A stretch of DNA of 64,000 nt from an uncultured Bacteroidia bacterium (GTDB lineage Bacteria > Bacteroidota > Bacteroidia > Bacteroidales > UBA932): positions 124,001 to 188,000 of the forward strand of contig CACXPG010000004.1 of assembly GCA_902769525.1 (NCBI GenBank). The letters are read 5' to 3'. The notes below the pieces were generated by a model. That model was not told the origin of the DNA. It saw only the letters and a program-made list of their open reading frames with translations, and ran no database searches. Shown here in pieces: positions 56,923 through 64,000 of the stretch (position 1 is its first letter; the number at the start of each line of letters is the position of its first letter). The translations under genes and the position numbers were made by a program.

Positions 56923-59640
56923 CTACTTGTAGCTCTTGATGGCTGCCTGGGCAGCTGCAAGGCGGGCGATAGGAACGCGGAACGGTGAGCAAGACACGTA
57001 GTTCATGCCGAACTTGTGGAAGAGTTCAACAGAAGCAGGGTCTCCACCGTGCTCTCCGCAGACGCCGCACTTCAGGTCAGGGTTGGTTGTCCTTCCCTTC
57101 TGAACGCCCATCTCAACCAGCTTGCCTACAGAATGAGGGTCGATAGACTGGAATGGGTCGGCAGCGATGATCTTCTTGTTGATGTAGTCCTGCATGAATG
57201 CTCCGACGTCGTCTCTTGAGAAGCCGAAGGTCATCTGAGTCAGGTCGTTGGTACCGAATGAGAAGAACTGTGCGGTTCTGGCCATACGGTCTGCCATGAT
57301 GGCTGCCCTAGGGATCTCGATCATTGTTCCGAAGGTGTACTTGATCTCGATGCCGTACTTCTGGAATACCTGGTCATAAGCGGCCTCGCAGATAGCCTTC
57401 TGGTCGTTGAGCTCCTTGTAAGAGATAGTTACAGGAATCATGATCTCAGGCTGTGGATGATAGCCTTCCTTGATCAACTGTGCAGTTGCAGTGAAGATAG
57501 CCCTGAACTGAGTCTCGCTGATTTCAGGATAAGAGATACCAAGTCTTACTCCACGATGACCCATCATAGGGTTAACCTCGTGCAGAGCCTCGCCTCTTCT
57601 CTCAACATCCTTGAGGGTGATGTTCAGATCCTTGGCAAGTTCCTGACGCTTCTCGGCAGACTGAGGAACGAACTCGTGAAGTGGCGGGTCGAGCAGACGG
57701 AAGGTAACAGGCTTGCCGTCCATAACTTTCATAGTCTCCCTTACGGAAGCGGTAATGAATGGCTCGAGCTCTGCCAGAGCAAGCTTTCTCTCGGCTGGAG
57801 TGTTGGAAAGGATCATCTTGCGGAGTTTAGCAAGAGGTTCCTCGGAGTTCTTTCCATAGAACATGTGCTCGATACGGAACAGACCGATTCCCTCAGCTCC
57901 AAAGTTAAGAGCCATCTGGGCGTCGTCCGGGTTGTCAGCATTGGTTCTTACGCCAAGCACTCTGTACTTGTCAACGATCTTCATGTAATCGATAAAGCTC
58001 TTGTTCTCAGAAGCATTAACGGTTGGAACAGGAACATCGTAAACCAGTCCGCGGCTTCCGTTCAGGGAGAAGATATCTCCTTCCTGGTAAGCCTTGTCAC
58101 CGATGGTCATGGTCTTGGTGAGCATGTTGATGTGAACAGCGTCGCAACCTACGATGCAGCACTTGCCCCATCCTCTTGCAACCAAAGCCGCGTGGGAAGT
58201 CATACCTCCTCTTGCGGTCAGAAGGCCGTCTGCAGCCCTCATACCCTCAACGTCCTCTGGGTTGGTCTCCTCGCGGACGAGAATAACCTTCTCCTTTCTC
58301 TTGGCGGCCTCAACGGCAGCTTCGGGAGTGAAGACGATCTTACCTACAGATCCGCCAGGACCTGCCGGAAGTCCCTGAGCGATTGGCTTGAACTTCTTTT
58401 CTGCAGTAGAGTCCAGAATTGGGTGGAGAATCTCGTCAAGCTGCTTAGGAGCCACTCTCATGACAGCGGTCTTCTCGTCGATCAGGCCCTCGGCCAACAT
58501 ATCCATAGCCATATTAAGAGCGGCCAGACCGGTCCTCTTTCCTACACGGCACTGGAGCATCCAGAGCTTGCCGTCCTGGATGGTGAACTCCAGGTCCTGC
58601 ATATCGTGGAAGTGATGTTCCAGATTCTGCTGGATAGTGTTCAGCTGCTGATATACGTCAGGCATAGCCTTCTCGAGTGAAAGCAGATGCTGGTTGTGCT
58701 CATTCTTGGTGGCGTCGTTCAAAGGGTTAGGAGTGCGGATACCTGCCACAACGTCCTCGCCCTGAGCGTTAATCAGCCACTCGCCGTAGAACTTGTTCTC
58801 TCCGGTTGCAGGGTTACGTGAGAATGCGACACCGGTTGCAGAGTTCTCGCCCATGTTACCGAATACCATACTCTGTACGGAAACTGCGGTTCCCCAAGTG
58901 TCTGGAATGCCCTCGATCTTTCTGTAGGCAACTGCCCTCTTTCCGTTCCAGGACTTGAACACTGCTGCTATACCGCCCCAGAGCTGATCCATAGCGTTGT
59001 CTGGGAATGGCTTGCCAAGTTCCTGCTTAACTCTGATCTTGAAATCTTCGCAGAGAGACTTCAGGTCTTCCTCGGTAAGGTCAGTGTCAGAAGCATAGCC
59101 CTTCTCAGCCTTTACCTTTGCAAGCATACGGTCCAGCTGCTGGCGGATTCCGTTTCCGTCCTCAGGCTCGATGCCCTCGGCCTTCTCCATCACAACGTCT
59201 GAATACATCATGATCAGACGCCTGTATGCGTCATATACGAAACGAGGGTTCTTGGTAGCCTCAATAAGGCCAGGAATTGTCTCTGAGCAAAGACCGATGT
59301 TCAGAACGGTCTCCATCATACCAGGCATTGAACTTCTGGCGCCGCTACGGCAGGAAACCAGGAGAGGATTCTTCGGGTCACCGAACTTGCGGCCCATAAT
59401 CTCCTCAGTTGCCTTCAGAGCTGCATTAACCTCAGCCTCAAGTCCTTCAGGGAATTTGCATCCAAGATCGTAATATTCGTTGCAAGTGTCTGTGGTGATA
59501 GTGAAACCAGCCGGTACAGGAATTCCAAGCTTGCACATTTCTGCAAGGTTAGCACCCTTTCCGCCGAGAAGGTTACGCATTGAGCCGTCACCATCGGCAT
59601 TTACACCGCCAAAGCGGTAAACTCTTTTAACGTCTGCCAT
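56923..59640 (-). CDS. ppdK: Pyruvate, phosphate dikinase
   Basis: A 905-residue PPDK from the ATG at 59638-59640 (MADVKRVYRFGG); a longer frame exists but homologues start here. The N-terminal nucleotide domain has LLGGKGANLAEM, the swivelling His domain has GGMTSHAALVARG with the phosphorylated His483, and the C-terminal PEP/pyruvate domain ends in CGVCGEHGGDP. It reversibly forms PEP, AMP and pyrophosphate from pyruvate, ATP and phosphate, giving pyrophosphate-linked glycolysis or gluconeogenesis, and is common in anaerobic Bacteroidales. A 19-nt hairpin lies in the 5' region (59690-59708). Stands alone, 103 nt from hydF. Confidence 0.97.
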   Translation of the reverse strand: MADVKRVYRFGGVNADGDGSMRNLLGGKGANLAEMCKLGIPVPAGFTITTDTCNEYYDLGCKFPEGLEAEVNAALKATEEIMGRKFGDPKNPLLVSCRSGARSSMPGMMETVLNIGLCSETIPGLIEATKNPRFVYDAYRRLIMMYSDVVMEKAEGIEPEDGNGIRQQLDRMLAKVKAEKGYASDTDLTEEDLKSLCEDFKIRVKQELGKPFPDNAMDQLWGGIAAVFKSWNGKRAVAYRKIEGIPDTWGTAVSVQSMVFGNMGENSATGVAFSRNPATGENKFYGEWLINAQGEDVVAGIRTPNPLNDATKNEHNQHLLSLEKAMPDVYQQLNTIQQNLEHHFHDMQDLEFTIQDGKLWMLQCRVGKRTGLAALNMAMDMLAEGLIDEKTAVMRVAPKQLDEILHPILDSTAEKKFKPIAQGLPAGPGGSVGKIVFTPEAAVEAAKRKEKVILVREETNPEDVEGMRAADGLLTARGGMTSHAALVARGWGKCCIVGCDAVHINMLTKTMTIGDKAYQEGDIFSLNGSRGLVYDVPVPTVNASENKSFIDYMKIVDKYRVLGVRTNADNPDDAQMALNFGAEGIGLFRIEHMFYGKNSEEPLAKLRKMILSNTPAERKLALAELEPFITASVRETMKVMDGKPVTFRLLDPPLHEFVPQSAEKRQELAKDLNITLKDVERRGEALHEVNPMMGHRGVRLGISYPEISETQFRAIFTATAQLIKEGYHPQPEIMIPVTISYKELNDQKAICEAAYDQVFQKYGIEIKYTFGTMIEIPRAAIMADRMARTAQFFSFGTNDLTQMTFGFSRDDVGAFMQDYINKKIIAADPFQSIDPHSVGKLVEMGVQKGRTTNPDLKCGVCGEHGGDPASVELFHKFGMNYVSCSPFRVPIARLAAAQAAIKSYK

Positions 59641-59689
59641 CGTTTTGTATTTTAATTGATAATAATTTGAATTCAGCAATAACCAATTC

Positions 59690-59708
59690 GCCCCTATTTT
59701 CTAGGGGC
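59690..59708 (-). ncRNA. Hairpin in the hydF-ppdK gap, probable ppdK leader or weak terminator
   Basis: Minus strand GCCCCTA, loop GAAAA, TAGGGGC: a perfect 7-bp stem between the hydF stop and the ppdK start. No T-run follows on the minus strand, so it is more probably a structured leader of ppdK than a strong terminator. Confidence 0.45.
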
Positions 59709-59743
59709 AATCACAAAAATATAGAAAATTTCCCGAATTTCCG

Positions 59744-60958
59744 CTATTCTTCAGCGATTAAGTTTAGAAACGCTTTAAAATTGGCATTATTGAACAATCC
59801 CTTCACATAGGCGATAGCCAGGCCGTAGTTGGTAACAGGAATGCCTTTTTCGGCGATGGAACAGACTCTGGATGTAATCTGACGGGCGGTTGCCATGCAC
59901 CCTCCGCACTGGATTGCCAAAGCATATCCTGAAGCGGCCTCGCTGTAAGACGGTATGTCGTCAAGTCCGCTGACAAAGTCAAATAACAGTTGCTTTCCTG
60001 TATATTTCTTCAGCATAGCGGGTATCTTGACTCTGCCTATATCGTCGCAGCTTGCCCTATGGGTACAGCTTTCCAGAATAAGCACACGGTCTGTGTCATT
60101 TAGGCTGTCTATCTTCTTCACCGATTCAAGGAAGAGACCGAAAGGCCCCTTGAGCCTTGCCATCAATATGCTGAAACTCCCCACCGGAATGCCTTCGGGA
60201 ACAATCGCTGAGACCTCTGAAAAGGCCTGGCTGTCTGTTATCACAACTTTATAGTTCCTGTCTGATTCAAAGACCTTCTCCAGTTCGGAAGGCTGAACCA
60301 CAGTAACTACGGCCTTGTTGTCAAGAAGGGCGCGGAGCGTCTTCACCTGCGGCAGAATCAGACGACCTTCCGGAGCGCCTTTGTCTATAGGGCAAACCAG
60401 AATCACGCGATCCCCTTCTCCAGCCAGAGACTTGGGAACCAGCGCCCTGGCCTCCCCGTCATCGTTCAGCATCCTGGCTATTGCGCCCAGCATCAGATCC
60501 CTGTCAGAGGCTCTATTGCAGGAGACATTCATTATAGGGCATCCGAACTCGTCGCTGAGAGTCATCCTCAAAGACTCGTCCAGAGGACAGACATCCTCCT
60601 TAGAATGAACCAGGATAAAAGGCACTGACTTGGTTTTCAGATAATTGGCGACAGCCCTCTCGTAATCTCCGAACCTGTTTCCGGTAAAAAGAACCAAAGC
60701 CAGGTCCGCCCCGTCGACCTCCCTGAAACTCCTTTCGGAACGCATTGAGCCGACTTCTCCCTCATCATCGATTCCCGCCGTGTCTATCAGGTTGCACGGC
60801 CCGACTCCCTTGATTTCCATCCTCTTCCTTACGGGATCGGTAGTGGTTCCGGCAACAGGAGAGACTATGGCAACCTCCTGGCCTGCAATCATATTGGCAA
60901 GTGTGCTCTTGCCGGCATTCCGCCTGCCCAGCAGCACGATATTTCTGACTTCGTTCAT
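59744..60958 (-). CDS. hydF: [FeFe] hydrogenase H-cluster maturation GTPase HydF
   Basis: A 404-residue protein from the ATG at 60956-60958; a TTG 7 codons earlier is less likely. The N-terminal GTPase has GRRNAGKST (Walker A), GTTTDPV, DTAGIDDE and VHSKED, as in TrmE/Era-like G domains. The C-terminal cluster-binding domain has ESCTHRASCDDIGR and IQCGGC, the conserved C-x-H and C-x-x-C cysteines; the usual His before the last CxxC pair is Gln here. HydF is the scaffold that receives the di-iron unit from HydE and HydG and delivers it to hydrogenase. HydE, HydG and the hydrogenase are not in the window. Confidence 0.93.
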   Translation of the reverse strand: MNEVRNIVLLGRRNAGKSTLANMIAGQEVAIVSPVAGTTTDPVRKRMEIKGVGPCNLIDTAGIDDEGEVGSMRSERSFREVDGADLALVLFTGNRFGDYERAVANYLKTKSVPFILVHSKEDVCPLDESLRMTLSDEFGCPIMNVSCNRASDRDLMLGAIARMLNDDGEARALVPKSLAGEGDRVILVCPIDKGAPEGRLILPQVKTLRALLDNKAVVTVVQPSELEKVFESDRNYKVVITDSQAFSEVSAIVPEGIPVGSFSILMARLKGPFGLFLESVKKIDSLNDTDRVLILESCTHRASCDDIGRVKIPAMLKKYTGKQLLFDFVSGLDDIPSYSEAASGYALAIQCGGCMATARQITSRVCSIAEKGIPVTNYGLAIAYVKGLFNNANFKAFLNLIAEE

Positions 60959-61009
60959 AGACAATTTACTATTCTGCAACTGTTATAATTCCAGGATTGT
61001 CAATTTCTG

Positions 61010-61017
61010 CAAATGTA
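61010..61017 (-). promoter_or_regulatory. Candidate -7 box of hydF
   Basis: Minus strand TACATTTG, about 52 nt before the ATG; the -33 region has only GTTG at 22 nt, so this is a partial match. Confidence 0.4.
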
Positions 61018-61099
61018 ACTCAATTTATTTACCTTTTGGCAACCGCCCTCCTGTATTCCCGGATAACTTGCGGCAAAATCAACTAACAGTCAAAAGAAT

Positions 61100-61291
61100 A
61101 TGAAATACAGCAGAAAATCATCGCAGAGCAGCTCCAAAAGCTTCCTCCAAAAGGCAAAGGCTTTCGTCAAGGAAAACAGAAAGCAGATTATCTGGCTAAC
61201 TGTCGTAGTTATAATAGCCTGGTTTATAATAGAAATCATCTCCAACTGGGCGTCGTTTTCAGCCGGTTTCCAGGAAGGGATGAACAGATAA
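61100..61291 (+). CDS. Small single-pass membrane protein, unknown
   Basis: A 63-residue protein. The first 28 residues are basic and serine-rich (KYSRKSSQSSSKS and KAKAFVKENRK), then one strong hydrophobic helix (IIWLTVVVIIAWFIIEII), and a short polar tail (FSAGFQEGMNR). The layout predicts a cytoplasmic N-terminus and a helix in the inner membrane. The gene is divergent from hydF and 69 nt from the next gene. No family is recognised; the codon use looks like that of its neighbours and the frame fits the gap, so I judge it real. Confidence 0.6.
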   Translation: MKYSRKSSQSSSKSFLQKAKAFVKENRKQIIWLTVVVIIAWFIIEIISNWASFSAGFQEGMNR

Positions 61292-61313
61292 ACCCAATAA
61301 CCAGAATATCTGT

Positions 61314-61358
61314 TTTGTATAATCTATTTTGTATAATCTAAAATAAATAGTATCTTTG
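61314..61358 (+). promoter_or_regulatory. Promoter of the ATPase gene with duplicated -33 element
   Basis: The 14-mer TTTTGTATAATCTA occurs twice in tandem (61313-61326 and 61327-61340). The second copy's TTTG (61328-61331) lies exactly 19 nt from TATCTTTG (61351-61358), a perfect promoter. Because transcription should start near 61365, an ATG at 61361 would be upstream of the RNA start, so the ATG at 61382 is preferred. Confidence 0.75.
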
Positions 61359-61381
61359 CCATGAAACAACTAGGCACTGAT

Positions 61382-62506
61382 ATGGATAATCCCTTTGTTT
61401 TGATTCCCTACGAGTCCAGGGAGCGATTCTGCGACAGGGTGCAAGAAACCCAGACTATTGCTGATTACCTGCTTGGAGGATCGGACGTCACTCTGATTTC
61501 ACCCAGAAGATACGGCAAAACAGGACTGATATTCAGAGTATTGGAAGAAATTCAGGAAAGGAGTTCAGAAATAGATGTCTTGTATTTGGACATCTATTCT
61601 TCGTCATGTGTGGAAGATTTCATCAAGATTTTCGCCGAGGCAATAGTAAATACTCTCAAGAACAAATCAGCAATTTCTTCCTTCTTCAGGTTTCTGGGAA
61701 GTATCAGGCCTGTAATAAGCTATGACGGCATTACAGGAAACCCGAAAGTCTCCATAGTCTTCAGAGATGATGACGAGAAACGTTCATCATTGCTGTCTAT
61801 CTTCAAATATCTTGAGAACAGAAAGAAGAAGATTGTTGTTGCTATAGACGAGTTCCAGCAAGTGAGGGATTACCCGAACATCAAGATGGAAGCGCTGTTG
61901 AGAACTAACATACAGCAACTTAAAAATGTCAGATTCATTTTCAGTGGTAGCAAAAAACATATAATGGCAGGTATGTTTGCCGATCCGGGCAGTCCTTTCT
62001 ATGAAAGTTCCAGAGTACTGTTCCTCGACAAAATCAGTAAAAAAGCATATTCCGCGTTCATAAAGGCACAATTCGAACAATACGGAAAAAAAATCGATGA
62101 TGATGCCATAGATTTCATAACATCCTGGACAAAGCTCCACACTTTCTATACGCAGAGTCTATGCAACCACATCTTCATCAGGGAAGACCGGTATGTAAGC
62201 CTGGAAGCGGCAAAACGGTCTGCATCGCAGATTCTCAAAGAAAACGAGCAGCAGTTTCTGGAAATACGCAACTTACTGACTCCCAACCAGTGGAATTTCC
62301 TCAAGGCCGTTGCAGCCGAAGGCGAAGTCCGCCAGCCGAATTCAGGAACTTTCATACAGAAATACAGCATAGGAACTCCTGCTAATGGAAGCCGCATACT
62401 GAAGTCTCTTCTCGACAAGGAACTTATCCTGTCAACAACCACAATAGAATACACGTCATATTCGGTTTACAATGTATTCTTGTCCAGATGGCTGGAAAAT
62501 CATTGA
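61382..62506 (+). CDS. AAA-type ATP-binding protein (archaeal-ATPase-like, COG1672-type)
   Basis: A 374-residue protein from the ATG at 61382 (MDNPFVLIPYESR), a start set by the promoter that leaves the ATG seven codons earlier outside the transcript. The ATP site is non-classical: ISPRRYGKTGLI replaces GxxGxGKT, as in the 'archaeal ATPase'/STAND-like group; Walker B is VVAIDEFQQ, followed by FIFSGSKK as sensor. A winged-helix-like end (LTPNQWNFLKAVAAEGEV, then GSRILKSLLDKELI) closes the protein. These are frequent in Bacteroidota, often as copies linked to mobile elements, with unknown roles. It is isolated, with its own strong promoter and terminator. Confidence 0.83.
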   Translation: MDNPFVLIPYESRERFCDRVQETQTIADYLLGGSDVTLISPRRYGKTGLIFRVLEEIQERSSEIDVLYLDIYSSSCVEDFIKIFAEAIVNTLKNKSAISSFFRFLGSIRPVISYDGITGNPKVSIVFRDDDEKRSSLLSIFKYLENRKKKIVVAIDEFQQVRDYPNIKMEALLRTNIQQLKNVRFIFSGSKKHIMAGMFADPGSPFYESSRVLFLDKISKKAYSAFIKAQFEQYGKKIDDDAIDFITSWTKLHTFYTQSLCNHIFIREDRYVSLEAAKRSASQILKENEQQFLEIRNLLTPNQWNFLKAVAAEGEVRQPNSGTFIQKYSIGTPANGSRILKSLLDKELILSTTTIEYTSYSVYNVFLSRWLENH

Positions 62507-62513
62507 TTATCAA

Positions 62514-62543
62514 AAAAAAGCCGCTGGAAATCAGCGGCTTTTT
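62514..62543. terminator. Bidirectional terminator between the ATPase gene and tRNA-Arg
   Basis: An AAAA run, GCCGCTG, loop GAAAT, CAGCGGC, TTTTT: a 7-bp GC stem with A- and T-runs on the two sides; it can end the ATPase transcript and the opposing fabH-tRNA-Arg transcript. Confidence 0.9.
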
Positions 62544-62546
62544 AAG

Positions 62547-62618
62547 TAGTCCCACCGGGAATCGAACCCAGATTTGAAGTTTAGGAAACTTCCGTTCTAT
62601 CCGTTGAACTATAGGACC
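62547..62618 (-). tRNA. tRNA-Arg (anticodon CCT)
   Basis: A 72-nt cloverleaf on the minus strand. Acceptor GGTCCTA/TGGGACT (G-T at the first pair), D arm GTTC/GAAC, anticodon stem GAAGT/ACTTC around TTCCTAA with CCT at 34-36, T arm CTGGG/CCCGG with TTCGATT. Discriminator A; CCA not encoded. It starts 8 nt after the fabH stop and is probably co-transcribed with fabH. Confidence 0.93.
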
Positions 62619-62625
62619 AAACCTT

Positions 62626-63621
62626 CTAATACGCCCACCTGTAGAATATGCTTCCCCAGGTGAATCCGGCACCGAACGCACTCAGGATAAGGTTGTCGCC
62701 CTTCTTGAACCTGCTCTTGAAGTCCCAGAGGGTAAGCGGGATAGATGTTCCGGCAGTGTTGCCGAAGCGGTCTATGTTGATCAGCACCTTGTCCTTGTTC
62801 AGTCCCATCCTTCTGGCTGTGGCGTCTATGATTCTCAGGTTTGCCTGATGAGGAACCAGAAACGCTATGTCTTCTGCCTTCAGGTTATGGCGCTTCATCA
62901 TTTCTTCAGAAACGTCTGCCATGCTGACGACTGCGTGCTTGAACACTCCCTGCCCTTCCTGATGTATGAAGTGCATGTGCCTGTCCACGTTCTCGTGGCT
63001 GGCCGGATAAAGGCTTCCGCCAGCTGTCTGGTAGAGGTGCCTTCTTCCGATTCCGTCAACGTGGAGGATGGAGTCCTGGAATCCCAGGCTGTCGTCCTCG
63101 CTCGGCTCTATCATAAGTGCAACTGCCGCGTCTCCGAAGAGAGGACAGGTTGAACGGTCTGAATAGTCGACGATGCTGGACATTCTCTCACCCGTCACGA
63201 TGATGATTTTCTTGTATTCCCCTGTCTCGATGAAACGGCGTATGGTTTCAAAGGTGAAGAGGAATCCGCTGCATCCGGCGTTGGTGTCGAACCCCCAGGC
63301 ATTCTTGATGCCGCATTTGTCGCAAATGATGTTGGAGGTTGCGGTGAACACCATATCCGGAGTAACGGTGTGGCAGACCAGCATCTGAACTTCAGACGGG
63401 TCTGTCTTGGTAGCCTCGAGCAGCCTCTGTACGGCAATAGAGCCCATAAACGAGGTGCCCAGACCATCTTCCTTGAGTATGTGCCTCTCCTTGATGCCTA
63501 CCCTGGACATTATCCATTCGTCCGAGGTATCCACCATGGTAGAGAGCTCTTCGTTCGTGAGAACGTACTCAGGAATGTAAGCCTCAATACCGGTTATTAT
63601 AGCCCTTGGCTTACTGTGCAT
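62626..63621 (-). CDS. fabH: Beta-ketoacyl-ACP synthase III
   Basis: A 331-residue thiolase-fold enzyme from the ATG at 63619-63621 (MHSKPRAIITGIEAY). The catalytic triad is Cys117 (DTNAGCSGF), His258 (VPHQANLR) and Asn288 (FGNTAGTS), and the acyl-pocket GDAAVALMIE and YSDRSTCPLF segments are standard. It condenses acetyl-CoA with malonyl-ACP to start fatty acid synthesis. The start overlaps the end of rpmF by 11 nt, and a longer upstream start would extend further into it. The rpmF-fabH arrangement is conserved in Bacteroidota. tRNA-Arg follows on the same strand. Confidence 0.96.
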   Translation of the reverse strand: MHSKPRAIITGIEAYIPEYVLTNEELSTMVDTSDEWIMSRVGIKERHILKEDGLGTSFMGSIAVQRLLEATKTDPSEVQMLVCHTVTPDMVFTATSNIICDKCGIKNAWGFDTNAGCSGFLFTFETIRRFIETGEYKKIIIVTGERMSSIVDYSDRSTCPLFGDAAVALMIEPSEDDSLGFQDSILHVDGIGRRHLYQTAGGSLYPASHENVDRHMHFIHQEGQGVFKHAVVSMADVSEEMMKRHNLKAEDIAFLVPHQANLRIIDATARRMGLNKDKVLINIDRFGNTAGTSIPLTLWDFKSRFKKGDNLILSAFGAGFTWGSIFYRWAY

Positions 63622-63796
63622 TTTCCTTTGCAATAACGAGACGTCCACGATAGTAGCCGCACTCAGGGCATACGTGATGATACATTACTGTAGCACCGCA
63701 GTTAGAGCAAGTAGCCAGTGTAGGCAGCTCTGCCTTGTCGTGAGTTCTCCTCTTGTCTCTCCTCTGCTTGGAGATCTTGTGTTTAGGATGTGCCAT
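63611..63796 (-). CDS. rpmF: 50S ribosomal protein L32
   Basis: A 61-residue protein, MAHPKHKISKQRRDKRRTHD at the start, a typical basic L32 N-terminus. Four cysteines in two pairs (Cys30, Cys33, Cys43, Cys46 in CSNC and CPEC) form the zinc ribbon of the C+ form of L32, so this copy needs zinc. It lies between the DUF177 gene (32 nt gap) and fabH (11 nt overlap), a gene order kept from many bacteria that couples ribosome and lipid synthesis. Length is normal. Confidence 0.97.
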   Translation of the reverse strand: MAHPKHKISKQRRDKRRTHDKAELPTLATCSNCGATVMYHHVCPECGYYRGRLVIAKENAQ

Positions 63797-63827
63797 TTCT
63801 TATAATTTTTAAAATTTTATACTCGCT

Positions 63828-64000
63828 TTATTTCCCCTTCTTGCCCAGCAGGTCCTTCAACCCGCTGAAAGGAGAATAAATGTCATTGTCTTTTTGTCCT
63901 TTCCCCTCTTCTGCCTGCATGGAATCCAGCTTTGCAAGCATTTCAGGATTACATTCTCCATCGGGATGAACCGTAACCAGGGGCAGATTCACGCAGATAT
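63828..64000 (-). CDS. DUF177 (YceD-like) protein, C-terminal part only
   Basis: The 5' part runs off the right edge; 57 codons are visible, ending at TAA (63828-63830). The visible text has VHPDGECNPEM, a segment I recall from Bacteroidota DUF177 proteins, followed by LAKLDSMQAEEGKGQKD and a lysine-rich end (SGLKDLLGKKGK). DUF177/YceD proteins are linked to 23S rRNA maturation in bacteria and plastids and usually precede rpmF, exactly as here. The call rests on this position plus the motif. The start is outside the window. Confidence 0.8.
   Translation of the reverse strand, partial: ICVNLPLVTVHPDGECNPEMLAKLDSMQAEEGKGQKDNDIYSPFSGLKDLLGKKGK

Noticed and set aside
57457-58680. 407-codon open frame antisense to ppdK
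   Set aside because: Complete overlap with a highly conserved enzyme gene; composition is a mirror of the ppdK codons.

Overview
The window is a chromosomal segment of an anaerobic member of the Bacteroidota, most likely Bacteroidales. Several intergenic regions carry the Bacteroides-type promoter (TTTG, 19-21 nt, TAnnTTTG). Other pointers are a Bacteroides-style surface-polysaccharide operon with a UpxY/NusG-like factor, RmlABCD genes, a pyrophosphate-using pyruvate phosphate dikinase, a hydrogenase maturation GTPase (HydF), and lipoproteins with typical lipoboxes. Genes are tightly packed; no stretch above 300 nt lacks a gene. I saw no CRISPR array, insertion sequence, rRNA or integrase.

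Region 1 (1-28 kb, all minus strand, read from 28 kb down to 1) is a capsule/exopolysaccharide locus of the Wzx/Wzy type. It opens with a phosphoglucomutase, an FHS/FucP-like MFS permease and a UDP-sugar dehydrogenase. Then come the export and control genes wza, wzc and an upxY-like antiterminator, and unexpectedly a superoxide dismutase. CapE/FnlA follows; its partners CapF/FnlB and CapG/FnlC lie at the far end, so the UDP-L-FucNAc pathway brackets a variable core. The core holds a TagD-like cytidylyltransferase, three metallophosphoesterases (one lipoprotein and two paralogous CapA proteins on either side of the wzx flippase), a GNAT, an ATP-grasp ligase, LicD, a Wzy-like polymerase, a second GNAT broken by a frameshift, a secreted beta-helix protein, a polysaccharide deacetylase, two glycosyltransferases (one WbuB-like) and a WecA-like initiating transferase. 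Only two glycosyltransferases plus the initiator suggest a short repeat unit, heavily decorated (phospho-alditol, acyl and possibly aminoacyl groups).

Region 2 (28-38 kb) is mostly housekeeping: a long PurF-type amidophosphoribosyltransferase, an RRM RNA-binding protein, gyrA with a downstream TPR protein, clpC, tRNA-Lys(TTT) and an unknown protein with a phage-like C-terminal domain.

Region 3 (38-46 kb, minus) is a second polysaccharide operon: a lipoprotein, rfbA-rfbC-rfbD-rfbB (dTDP-L-rhamnose), a fructose-6-phosphate aldolase/transaldolase-like enzyme, a second flippase and a GT2 glycosyltransferase. It diverges from an M48 lipoprotein peptidase across a perfect inverted repeat.

Region 4 (46.5-64 kb) contains ProX/YbaK-type tRNA editing, tRNA-Val(TAC), folC, purL, a PIN-PhoH ATPase, a DUF4153 membrane protein, a PIN/RHH toxin-antitoxin pair, ppdK, hydF, a small membrane protein, an AAA ATPase with a duplicated promoter element, tRNA-Arg(CCT), and the fabH-rpmF-DUF177 cluster.

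Functions were assigned by reading motifs and recalling families; no database search was possible. The most unusual parts are the CapA/ATP-grasp/LicD/TagD decoration module, the SOD embedded in the capsule operon and the folded RNA leader in front of upxY.
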